Below, in pieces: positions 56,689-64,000 of a stretch of DNA of 64,000 nt. Under the pieces are notes generated by a model. That model was not told the DNA's origin. It worked only from the letters and a program-made list of their open reading frames with translations, and did no database searches. A program made the position numbers and the translations under genes. Numbering within the stretch: position 1 is the first letter of the stretch; every line of letters starts with the position of its first letter. Source of the stretch: Planctomycetaceae bacterium (lineage in GTDB: Bacteria; Planctomycetota; Planctomycetia; Pirellulales; Pirellulaceae). Location of the stretch: positions 1,178,001 through 1,242,000 of the forward strand of contig JACKHM010000003.1 in NCBI GenBank assembly GCA_020638995.1, read 5' to 3'.

Positions 56689-57331
56689 ACCTCACAAGAA
56701 CTGAATAGATGAATGCGGTTTTGGTGTTGCAAGTTCGCTGAGCAGCGACGTTTACACCAGCCGAAATTGTACTGGCCGTTGCTAGCGGGTCAACATGAAT
56801 CAACGATTTGTGGGAAAAATGGCTTGGCGCTTCGATCAATCGGTGACTATGGCGTCTCGAAATCAGAACAGGTCGGCTCCGGTGATGCGTTGCCCCGCAA
56901 TTCCAATTGAGTATCGCTTTGAGAGGAACGGCTTGTGGAATCCGAAACTATGCAAGCTGCGACTCGCTTCGTAAATGTTGACCTCCCGATCACTAGTTTG
57001 ACCTCGAGGGATGCGTTTTCCAGGATAGTGTCCGAATTTGGTGGTTCTCGATTTCATCAGAGGCGAAGCCCCGCGTGTCGCCTTCGCCGTAAATCGCGTT
57101 CTGAAAAGTCTTGCCAAGCGGCGAGTTCATGTTCTCGCCAGTTTGTTGCAACAGGGGCTGATTGACCCGCTTACAATGAACGCGAAAGGTGTGCGTCAAG
57201 CAACTCCCAACTGGCTCAGCTGTGGAAGCGTCTTTGCGGGAATCGTGTCACCCGTTGGTCTCGGATGTTGTCTCCAGAGATTTTCCAGATTTGCTCCGTT
57301 AAATTGATCGGTTCACCGGAGTGTAGATGGT
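56689..57331. other. Intergenic region without recognised gene
   Basis: About 640 bases between ispE (minus) and the sigma-factor gene (plus). Short frames on both strands (up to about 85 residues) show no domain, signal or convincing start site. It should carry both divergent promoters. I cannot rule out a small RNA or a decayed gene. Confidence 0.4.
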
Positions 57332-57862
57332 ATGGACCAAGCGGCGGACATTCATGAGCAGTTCTTGATGCTTTTTGCCGAGCACGAGACGGCGATTCGC
57401 GCTTACGTGCGCCGCCTGGTCCCGACGCGTCACGATGCGGCTGACGTGATGCAAAGCGTAGTGCTGGTCCTGTGGCGGAAGTTTCGCGAACTCGACCACG
57501 CCGATCACTTTCGCAAGTGGGCGTTTGGCGTCGCTCGCTTGGAAACGCTGGCGTGGCTGCGTGACAAGGCGCGGGATCGGCTCGTGCTGGCTGATGACGT
57601 GTTGCAGACGGTGGCTCGCGAATCGGCGCGGGACGAGGAGCGTCTGTCCGCTCAGCGGGAGGCCCTGGAAAGCTGTCTTGAAAAGCTGCCCACGGAGCAG
57701 CGGACGAAGATTCTGGCCGCCTACGCGCCTGATGCCGCCATTCAGGAAGTTGCCAGGCAAAGCGGTCGAACGGTCGCGGCGTTCTATCAGTGGCTGCACC
57801 GGATGCGTGTGCGACTGCTGGAATGCACACGAAGAACCCTTCAGGCGGAGGGATTGCAGTGA
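57332..57862 (+). CDS. ECF-type sigma factor (Rhodopirellula/Verrucomicrobium family)
   Basis: A 176-residue sigma factor with region 2 (YVRRLVPTRHDAADVMQSVVL and FRKWAFGVARLETLAWLRD) and region 4 (LEKLPTEQRTKILAAYA, then a helix-turn-helix with GRTVAAFYQWLHRMRVRLLEC). It matches the family TIGR02989, common in planctomycetes. The stop overlaps the GTG of the FecR/LamG gene by four bases (GTGA), so the two are translationally coupled. By analogy, the membrane protein would hold the sigma factor until a signal arrives. Target genes are likely the downstream sulfatases, but no promoter motif was identified. Confidence 0.92.
   Translation: MDQAADIHEQFLMLFAEHETAIRAYVRRLVPTRHDAADVMQSVVLVLWRKFRELDHADHFRKWAFGVARLETLAWLRDKARDRLVLADDVLQTVARESARDEERLSAQREALESCLEKLPTEQRTKILAAYAPDAAIQEVARQSGRTVAAFYQWLHRMRVRLLECTRRTLQAEGLQ
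57847..57852 (+). promoter_or_regulatory. Ribosome-binding site for the FecR/LamG gene
   Basis: GGAGGG lies six bases before the GTG at 57859, inside the last codons of the sigma-factor gene. It supports GTG as the start over an in-frame ATG at 57790. Confidence 0.7.
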
Positions 57863-59400
57863 GTGGTTCGCACGACCCACGGTCGCTGTTTGCTCCTTAC
57901 GCCTCGGGCGAAATCGCTACGGAGCAGCTTCACGAACTGGAAGCTGCCTTGCGCGAAGACTCCGACTTGCGTCGTGAGTTTATCGGGTACCTGAACGTCG
58001 ATTCCGCGCTGAGCGACTTGGCGGCGCTTACGCCCACTGAACTGGCGGAAATCGAGAGAGAAGCGACCACTGATGCGAGTCGCAAGTCAGTGCCCACGGT
58101 CGCAGCAATCGCCTCGTCCGGCTGGGGATTTCGTCGTGCCGTGGCCGCCACAGCGGTTGGGGCGACGCTGTTGCTCATGGCCTCCCTGTGGTTCAACTGG
58201 CCGGGCAACCCTGCACACGAACCGGTTGCGACGCTAGTCACGGAAGTTGATGCCCTGCTGCTTCGGGAAAGGCAGCCCTGCAGTGACAGCCGGTTGCGGG
58301 CTGGTGAATATCAGTTGCAGCGTGGATTATTGCATCTCCAGTTTGCGAATAACGTGATGGTTTATGTGGAAGCACCCGCTCACTTCGACGTCGTAGGTGC
58401 TGCTCGCGTACTGCTGGATAGTGGACGCTTGTCGGCCAGCGTGCCGCCTGAGGGTGCTGGCTTTACTGTGGAGACGCCTGAGGCGGAAGTCGTCGACTTT
58501 GGCACGGAGTTCTCGGTCGATGTTTCAGTGGGTGCAAGTGAGGTGCATGTCTTTGAGGGTCTAGTTCGCGTTCAACCGAGATCTCGTCGAAACGTGGAGG
58601 CGGTAGAAGCAGTTGATCTGCGCACATCGCAGGCAGTGGTAATAGAAGATGCGACCGCAAAGCCGGTAGAGATCGAGTTGGCCACGGATCGCTTTATCCG
58701 CACATTTGATGAGTCGCGACGTAACTACGCACGCACAGTTAAGCAGCTTTCACCGTTGGCTTTTTATAGAATGGCAATTCGCGATCAGGGGTTGACCTGC
58801 GTGCCGCCCGAGTACTCCGGTGTCGTATTGACGGGTGACGGAAAACGTCCGCCTCATGCACGTGGCGTTTTTGCCGGCGGGTCACTGCGTGTGCTGGCCG
58901 ATTCCATCGGGCGAGGCGGCCGGGTCGATACGTCCCCGCCGCTGCGGACAGGTCAGTTAACGCTGTCAGCTTTCGTGTATCTCGAAGCAGTCACGCCCAA
59001 TGGAATTGTCGCGAATACCATACGAGCGGACGATGGCAATTTTACTCTGGGACTCAATGAAATGGGCGAGATTGAGGCAACCGTTAGAAACCGCGACGGC
59101 GATTTGCAGACGGTCTCCGGTGACTCAGCGATCGCACTCCACACATGGCGTCACGTGGTGATGACCGTCGATGGCCAGTCGCACTGCCTCTACGAAGACG
59201 GTCGTCTGGTCGTGTCTTCACCGTGCTTGCCGCTTGCAGAGAGCGGGGCTGACTCGCTTTGGTTTGGCACTGACGCTGATGGACAGAATCTGTGGAACGG
59301 CCGCATCGATGAAGTCGTGTTGTTCGACAAGGCGCTGAGTAACGCGGAAGTCACGAAGCTGTATCAGGCGGCACTGGAAGAAATTGGGAAATCAGAATGA
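57859..59400 (+). CDS. FecR / LamG membrane protein, probable anti-sigma partner
   Basis: A 513-residue protein. Residues about 1-90 are cytoplasmic and helical (YASGEIATEQLHELEAAL, LRREFIGYLNVDSALSDL), the type of N-terminus that binds ECF sigma factors. A membrane span lies at 95-112 (AVAATAVGATLLLMASLW). Outside are a FecR-type beta domain (about 150-245: HLQFANNVMVYVEAPAHF, PEAEVVDFGTEFSVDV) and a LamG-type carbohydrate-binding-like domain (about 345-505: LTLSAFVYLEAVTPNG, LWNGRIDEVVLFDKAL). The start is GTG with a strong site, overlapping the sigma stop. The sulfatase gene overlaps its stop by four bases. LamG outside and sigma inside suggests sensing of a polysaccharide. Confidence 0.88.
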   Translation: MSGSHDPRSLFAPYASGEIATEQLHELEAALREDSDLRREFIGYLNVDSALSDLAALTPTELAEIEREATTDASRKSVPTVAAIASSGWGFRRAVAATAVGATLLLMASLWFNWPGNPAHEPVATLVTEVDALLLRERQPCSDSRLRAGEYQLQRGLLHLQFANNVMVYVEAPAHFDVVGAARVLLDSGRLSASVPPEGAGFTVETPEAEVVDFGTEFSVDVSVGASEVHVFEGLVRVQPRSRRNVEAVEAVDLRTSQAVVIEDATAKPVEIELATDRFIRTFDESRRNYARTVKQLSPLAFYRMAIRDQGLTCVPPEYSGVVLTGDGKRPPHARGVFAGGSLRVLADSIGRGGRVDTSPPLRTGQLTLSAFVYLEAVTPNGIVANTIRADDGNFTLGLNEMGEIEATVRNRDGDLQTVSGDSAIALHTWRHVVMTVDGQSHCLYEDGRLVVSSPCLPLAESGADSLWFGTDADGQNLWNGRIDEVVLFDKALSNAEVTKLYQAALEEIGKSE

Positions 59401-61382
59401 GTATCGTTTTACTATCGAAAACAGATCTGCTCGCGGTTGTCGGTTCGATCTTTTTGAGTTGCCTCATGGTGACAATCGCGCGGGCCGACTCTGGCTCATC
59501 CAGGCCGAATGTTGTCTACATCCTGAGCGACGACGTGGGCTGGGGTGACCTAAGCGTGCATGGCGGTGGCGTGCCTACACCGAACATTGATCGGTTGTTT
59601 TCTCAAAGCGTCGAGATGACCCAGTTCATGGGGTGGTGTGTTTGTTCGCCGACTCGTGCAATGCTGCTTACCGGACGGCACCCGATTCGAGTTGGTACGG
59701 GACCGGAAGTGGGCGGCGAACTGGCACTCGAAGAAACAACGATCGCCGAAGGCTTTCAGGCGAACGGCTATCGCACCGGTGTGTTTGGGAAGTGGCATAA
59801 TGGCGATGATCCCGATACACCGGAGTTCAGTCTCGCGTTTTATGAAGCATTCAAATCATTGCCGAACAAGAAACTCAATGGTGGATTCGGCGTCAATGCT
59901 CACGGCTTCGACGAAGCGTGGGTTTACTACGGTGGCGGTGCGGACTACTTCAATCGTCGCACAGTTCAGGGGCGAGGTCCCGTCAGCTGGTGGCACAATC
60001 GCGAATTTCGGGGGCAGGACGAAGGTTATACCGACGATCTGGTCACGCAGCATGCGATCAACTTCATCCGTGACAACAAAGACCGACCGTTCTTCTGCTA
60101 CATCCCGTTTCATATTGCTCACGCACCGCTGCAGGCAAAGGAAAACGACCTGGCTGCGATTAATTCGGACGAGGCGGCGAAACTTCCTGCAGCCAGCGAG
60201 AAGACGACTGACGCAGGCAAGCATATCCATGCGGCGATGCTGCATTCGATGGACAAGAATGTTGCCGCCATCCGTACAGAGCTTGAAAAGCTAAAGCTGA
60301 GCGACAACACGATTCTTGTCTTCACAAGTGACAACGGGGCGATGGAAGCTGGCAGCAGTCTGCCGCTGCGGGGCCACAAGCACACGATCTACGATGGCGG
60401 AGTGCGACTGCCGACGGCGATTCACTGGCCGAAAGGGGGCTTGGTTGGCGGTCGGAAATGGAACGGTCTCTGCGGGGCGTTCGACATGTTCCCGACTCTG
60501 ATGGCAATGACCAATTCGAAGATGCCCGAGACTCGGCCGCTGGATGGGAAGAATGTCTGGCCCGCACTGCGGGATGCACAGCCGAGCCCGGTCGAGAGTT
60601 ACTACTTTATCTGGCGCGACGAAGACGCAATTCGCACCGACCGATGGAAACTACATCGTTTCTTTGATCGATACGAACTTTATGACATGATCACGGACGA
60701 AGCCGAGTCGACCAACGTGGCCGATGCTCATTCCGACGTCGTTCAGTCGCTCACCAAGAAGATGGACGCGTGGGCTGATTCACTTGGAGCAGCGATTAGT
60801 CATCGTCCCTCGCCGGCAAAGTATCACGCGGAAGCGAAACCCGAAGGTGAAGTGCTGGCTGTTACGGTGACGATTACAGACATAGCGAAGCCCAAGGATC
60901 GACTGGCCATCAATGTGGCGAACTGGAACGAACCGCAATACGCAACAGACTGGGTCGAGTTTGACATCGCCTTCTCCTCAGATCAGTCACGGCGATATCC
61001 CTACTACTCGACGCTCGAAGGGAACAACTCGAAGCCGTTCGGGCCGCTGTTCAAGCCCGGCACGGCAGTCGATCAGTTCGACCGCGACCAAAGCACCGGT
61101 CCGGGTATCGCCGATGGCAAGAGCGTCTGGGAACACCGCATCATCGGCCTTTCGAGCACCGCTCCCGGACCGCTCGGAAAGCATGGCGTCGTCTTCACTG
61201 GCGGCACACCCGGCACTTTTACGATCTATCTCGACAACCTCCGCATTCGCCATACGGACGGCAGCACCACTCCACTATGGACCAACGGCAAGGACACGAG
61301 AGCAGGTAAAATCACTCCGAATGACCTGTTTACCGACCTGCAAATCCGCACGATCAATGTCGCCGAAGTCGGCCAGGAATGA
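59397..61382 (+). CDS. Sulfatase with C-terminal extension
   Basis: A 661-residue sulfatase of the alkaline-phosphatase superfamily. A signal peptide (LLAVVGSIFLSCLMVTIARA) precedes the metal-binding NVVYILSDDVGWG near 39. The formylglycine motif is CSPTR at 83-87, so Cys83 should be converted by an FGE enzyme. TGRHPIRVGTG follows, and later GKWHNGDD and FTSDNGAMEAG supply active-site and metal residues. Residues about 480-661 form an extra beta-rich part (EVLAVTVTITDIAKPKDRLAI, GTFTIYLDNLRIRHTDGS) not part of the core. The ATG overlaps the FecR/LamG stop. Secreted; probable sulfated-glycan ester hydrolase. Confidence 0.92.
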   Translation: MSIVLLSKTDLLAVVGSIFLSCLMVTIARADSGSSRPNVVYILSDDVGWGDLSVHGGGVPTPNIDRLFSQSVEMTQFMGWCVCSPTRAMLLTGRHPIRVGTGPEVGGELALEETTIAEGFQANGYRTGVFGKWHNGDDPDTPEFSLAFYEAFKSLPNKKLNGGFGVNAHGFDEAWVYYGGGADYFNRRTVQGRGPVSWWHNREFRGQDEGYTDDLVTQHAINFIRDNKDRPFFCYIPFHIAHAPLQAKENDLAAINSDEAAKLPAASEKTTDAGKHIHAAMLHSMDKNVAAIRTELEKLKLSDNTILVFTSDNGAMEAGSSLPLRGHKHTIYDGGVRLPTAIHWPKGGLVGGRKWNGLCGAFDMFPTLMAMTNSKMPETRPLDGKNVWPALRDAQPSPVESYYFIWRDEDAIRTDRWKLHRFFDRYELYDMITDEAESTNVADAHSDVVQSLTKKMDAWADSLGAAISHRPSPAKYHAEAKPEGEVLAVTVTITDIAKPKDRLAINVANWNEPQYATDWVEFDIAFSSDQSRRYPYYSTLEGNNSKPFGPLFKPGTAVDQFDRDQSTGPGIADGKSVWEHRIIGLSSTAPGPLGKHGVVFTGGTPGTFTIYLDNLRIRHTDGSTTPLWTNGKDTRAGKITPNDLFTDLQIRTINVAEVGQE

Positions 61383-61389
61383 ACCTCGC

Positions 61390-62757
61390 ATGAAACGAAC
61401 CCTCACGATTCTCTGTGTCTCCGTGTTTTGTGCAGCCGCTGCTGTGCGAGCTGACTCACGAGACACTCGGCCCAACATCGTGTTTATCCTTATCGATGAC
61501 ATGCCGTGGTACGGCACGTCGGTCCGCATGGACCGCGACAATCCAGCGTCGGCGATGGCTTACATCGAGATGCCGAATGTCGAGAAGCTCGCGAAGCAGG
61601 GGATGACCTTCCGCAATGCCCGCGCCGCCGCCGGCATGTGCGCACCGTCGCGCTGCTCGATCCAGACGGGCATGATGACCGCGCGTCACTTATACAGCGG
61701 CAACGGCGGCTTCGGCGCCAAGACCGACGGCACGGTCGAATATCTCAGTCGAGGCAAAGACGCCACGATGCCGCTGCTCTGCCCGGAGTCGCAGGGGAAC
61801 ATCCGACACATGTCCGTCGGCGAAGTGCTGAAGACGTCCGGCTATGCCACGGCGCACTTTGGCAAGTGGCATCTGTACGGCGGCGGACCTGAGAAGCACG
61901 GCTACGACGAAAGCGACGGCGAGACCGACAATAAGACATTCCGGTCGATCGATCCCGCGACGGGCGAGAAGACAAAAGTCTCCGAAGACCCAAAGTTCAT
62001 GTTCAGCATCACGCAACGGAGCATGGATTTCATCGAGCGGCAGGCGATGGCGGGGAAGCCATTCTTTCTCCAACTGTCGCACTACGCCAACCACGGCCAG
62101 TATCAAGCCCGCAAGGCAACGCTGGAAAAGTATGAGAACAATCCAGTGTTCCAAAAGATCACGGTCAAGCGTGAGCAGGCAAACTCGCAGCTCTCGGGGG
62201 CCATGACCGAAGACCTCGACACTGCTATCGGCCAAGTACTGGCCAAGCTGGATGAACTCGGCATCGCCAACAATACCTATGTCATCTTCACGTCCGACAA
62301 CGGCCATCGGGATTGGAATGAGGGACAGGAACCGCTGCGCGGCGGCAAGTGGTGGATCTGGGACGGCGGCTTGCGTGTTCCGCTCATCGTGCGCGGGCCG
62401 GGTGTGCAGCACGGGTCGCACAGCGAGGTCAATGTCGTGGGCTACGACTGGCTGCCGACCATTGCCGATCTCGCCGGTGCCGCCGCACATGTGCCGAATG
62501 ACGTCGACGGCGTGAGCCTCAAGCCGATCCTGCTGGGACAGCCCGTGCCGGAAAGCTTCGTGAATCGGGCGATCTACTTTCATTATCCGCATTACCGGGT
62601 ATCACCGCCCAGCTCGGCGATCATCGAGGGCGACAGGAAGCTGCTGCACTTTTACGAATGGCCAAACGGCGACTTCTACTACGATTTGAAAGCCGATCTC
62701 GGTGAGCAGACGAACATCGCCACGGCCAATCCCGAAACAGCGCGCAGCCTGCATTAG
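61390..62757 (+). CDS. Sulfatase, C-terminus cut by an in-frame stop
   Basis: A 455-residue sulfatase with signal peptide (RTLTILCVSVFCAAAAVRA), IVFILIDDMPWYGTS near 31, the formylglycine motif CAPSR at 84-88, GKWHLYGGGP, and FTSDNGHRDW. TAG at 62755-62757 ends it after ETARSLH. The same frame then continues for 44 sense codons to a stop at 62890-62892 with a typical sulfatase C-terminal tail (LKAVGAYFPIPNPKADR). So the gene has probably suffered a point mutation, or is read through. It starts seven bases after the first sulfatase. G+C in several rows of this gene is visibly higher (39-44 of 60 bases) than in the sulfatase before it (29-34), which may mean separate origin. Confidence 0.88.
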   Translation: MKRTLTILCVSVFCAAAAVRADSRDTRPNIVFILIDDMPWYGTSVRMDRDNPASAMAYIEMPNVEKLAKQGMTFRNARAAAGMCAPSRCSIQTGMMTARHLYSGNGGFGAKTDGTVEYLSRGKDATMPLLCPESQGNIRHMSVGEVLKTSGYATAHFGKWHLYGGGPEKHGYDESDGETDNKTFRSIDPATGEKTKVSEDPKFMFSITQRSMDFIERQAMAGKPFFLQLSHYANHGQYQARKATLEKYENNPVFQKITVKREQANSQLSGAMTEDLDTAIGQVLAKLDELGIANNTYVIFTSDNGHRDWNEGQEPLRGGKWWIWDGGLRVPLIVRGPGVQHGSHSEVNVVGYDWLPTIADLAGAAAHVPNDVDGVSLKPILLGQPVPESFVNRAIYFHYPHYRVSPPSSAIIEGDRKLLHFYEWPNGDFYYDLKADLGEQTNIATANPETARSLH

Positions 62758-62892
62758 AAGATGATGGACAATCTGAAGGCTGTTGGCGCTTACTTCCCGA
62801 TACCGAATCCGAAGGCCGATCGCACGATCAAGAAGTACGACCCGTCCAATCTCGCCGAGCAAGGCTCGTTCGGCCCCGGCGATCAGGAATAG
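62758..62892 (+). other. Detached C-terminal tail of the second sulfatase
   Basis: Forty-four in-frame codons after the TAG (KMMDNLKAVGAYFPIPNPKA, then DPSNLAEQGSFGPGDQE) match the usual end of sulfatases. An ATG at 62761 could give a 43-residue peptide, but it has no function by itself. Confidence 0.6.
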
Positions 62893-62936
62893 ACGGACGC
62901 TGCGAAGAAAGACCAACAAAACTGCGCGAACTCGCC

Positions 62937-64000
62937 ATGAAAACATCACTCTCCCTCCTCTTTCTGTTCTGCGCCTTCGCACCTCTGCGTGAGGCCCAGG
63001 CTGCCGTACCGTCGAAGCCCAACATCGTATTCATCTTCGTCGACGACCAGGGCTATTATGACCTGAGCTGCTACGGTGCGACCGAGGTCAATACCCCGCA
63101 CATCGACGCGATGGCGGCGACGGGAACGCGGTTTACTGACTATTACGCCGCGGCGCCAATCTGTAGCCCCTCACGTGCTGGCCTGTTGACCGGCTGCTAC
63201 CCGCGTCGCGTCGGCAACCACATCTGGGTACACCGCGCGGATTCGACTTATGGTATCCATCCCGATGAGTTGACCATCGCCGAGCTGTTCCAGCAGAATG
63301 GCTACGCTACAGCCTGCATCGGCAAGTGGCACCTTGGTTTTCAAGAACCGTTGCTGCCGCGAAATCAGGGCTTCGACTACTACTTCGGTCTGTTGCACAA
63401 CCTGGACCCTGTGGAGGTCGTGTACTTCAGCGATGCCGGCGGCGTGCCGCTGATGTGCAACGACCGGGTCGTCAAACGCCCGGCCGATCCCGCCGAGTTA
63501 ACACGCCTCTACACCGACGAGACCATCAACTTTATCGAACGCCACAAGGGCGGCCCCTTCTTCATCTATCTGCCACACACGATGCTGCACAACCCGCTTG
63601 GAGTCAGCGACGAATTCAAAGGAACGTCGAAGTGGGGCGAGTACGGTGACGCCATTCAGGAGCTGGACCACCACGTGGGGCGCATCTTCGACGCGATCAA
63701 GCGGCTGGGCATCGACAACAACACGATCGTCGCCTACGCGTCGGACAACGGGCGCGGGCCTGGCCGCACGCCAGAGCAAAAGATCATAGGCCACAAATTG
63801 TCTACCTACGAGGGTGGTATCCGCGTGCCGGCGATCGCATGGGGACCCGGCCTTGGATTGCAGCAAGGCGTCGATTCGTCGGAAGTTGTGCGTGCGATGG
63901 ACTGGTACCCGACGCTGGCTACGCTCGCAGGGATCAAGGTACCGGAGGGTCAGGTGCTGGACGGCCGCGACATCGCGCCGTTACTCAAGGGCGAGACGAA
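62937..64000 (+). CDS. Sulfatase, 3' end outside window
   Basis: The first 354 residues of a third sulfatase; it remains open at the window edge. A signal peptide (TSLSLLFLFCAFAPLREAQA) is followed by IVFIFVDDQGYYDLSCYGA near 30, the formylglycine motif CSPSR at 76-80, GKWHLGFQEP near 130, and YASDNGRGPGR near 265. The order of these motifs is that of arylsulfatase-A-like enzymes. It starts 44 bases after the tail of the second sulfatase and is in the same direction, so it should belong to the same sigma-factor-led unit. Substrate unknown. Confidence 0.92.
   Translation, partial: MKTSLSLLFLFCAFAPLREAQAAVPSKPNIVFIFVDDQGYYDLSCYGATEVNTPHIDAMAATGTRFTDYYAAAPICSPSRAGLLTGCYPRRVGNHIWVHRADSTYGIHPDELTIAELFQQNGYATACIGKWHLGFQEPLLPRNQGFDYYFGLLHNLDPVEVVYFSDAGGVPLMCNDRVVKRPADPAELTRLYTDETINFIERHKGGPFFIYLPHTMLHNPLGVSDEFKGTSKWGEYGDAIQELDHHVGRIFDAIKRLGIDNNTIVAYASDNGRGPGRTPEQKIIGHKLSTYEGGIRVPAIAWGPGLGLQQGVDSSEVVRAMDWYPTLATLAGIKVPEGQVLDGRDIAPLLKGET

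Noticed and set aside
56993..57199. 68-codon minus frame in the 56.7-57.3 kb gap
   Set aside because: No recognisable domain, no ribosome-binding site, and competing frames of similar length on both strands.
60913..61389. Upstream extension of the second sulfatase by 159 codons
   Set aside because: It would overlap the first sulfatase in another frame and is Ser/Arg-rich; the signal peptide begins at 61390.
61690..62592. 300-codon open frame antisense to the second sulfatase
   Set aside because: It mirrors a GC-rich sulfatase gene whose motifs are clear; the antisense product has no recognisable domain or start site.
1..64000. CRISPR array, rRNA or tRNA genes
   Set aside because: No regular direct repeats with spacers, and no cloverleaf or rRNA-like stretch was noticed by eye.

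Overview
The window looks like a chromosomal segment of a planctomycete, most likely of the Pirellulales group. The signs are: a sigma factor of the Rhodopirellula/Verrucomicrobium ECF type co-encoded with a FecR/LamG membrane protein and several sulfatases; a Tat-exported Gfo/Idh/MocA oxidoreductase next to a DoxX-like protein; a MoxR/DUF58/BatA/VWA cluster with a DUF4159 protein; a SpoVG with an inserted zinc ribbon; and a giant surface protein with an N-terminal LEPR-like motif. This placement rests on gene content recalled from the group, not on a database search.

Layout. 1-2.5 kb: two decayed transposase genes facing each other. 2.7-24.6 kb: the most striking region, a divergent locus. 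On the minus strand it has a PqqD-like/M50-peptidase/HlyD fusion, a GAF-like/HlyD protein, a second small HlyD adaptor, a TolC-type outer-membrane protein and a single-domain response regulator. On the plus strand it has a 3986-residue DUF4347 multidomain protein followed by a hybrid histidine kinase. No ABC or RND motor is encoded there. I read it as a candidate dedicated export or surface-display system in which adaptors and a site-2-like protease serve one giant substrate. 24.5-31.9 kb: a glycosyltransferase, a Gfo/Idh/MocA protein without the usual EKP motif, a protein kinase, a D-2-hydroxyacid dehydrogenase, then a DoxX-like/Tat-oxidoreductase pair. 32-41.3 kb: moxR, DUF58, BatA and VWA genes (minus) with a divergent DUF4159 gene. 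41.3-46.9 kb: a lone nucleotidyltransferase, then an ABC ATPase, a permease with a His-rich loop, a HEAT-like lipoprotein-style secreted protein and two DUF3299 proteins, resembling zinc-linked Zrg loci. 47-51.3 kb: two D-threonine-aldolase/D-serine-dehydratase-like genes flanking a secreted metallo-beta-lactamase-fold protein, then a His-rich secreted protein. 51.4-56.7 kb (minus): an M1 aminopeptidase with HEAT repeats, and an ispE-spoVG-dehydrogenase operon. 57.3 kb to the end: sigma factor, FecR/LamG protein and three sulfatases; the second sulfatase is interrupted by an in-frame stop and the third runs off the window.

No rRNA, tRNA or CRISPR array was seen. Small sequence elements worth noting are a tandem palindromic repeat at 26.53-26.59 kb, a G10 run inside the Tat oxidoreductase gene, a UUCG hairpin at 9.28 kb, and ATTTC/GAAAT intergenic palindromes in the MoxR cluster.
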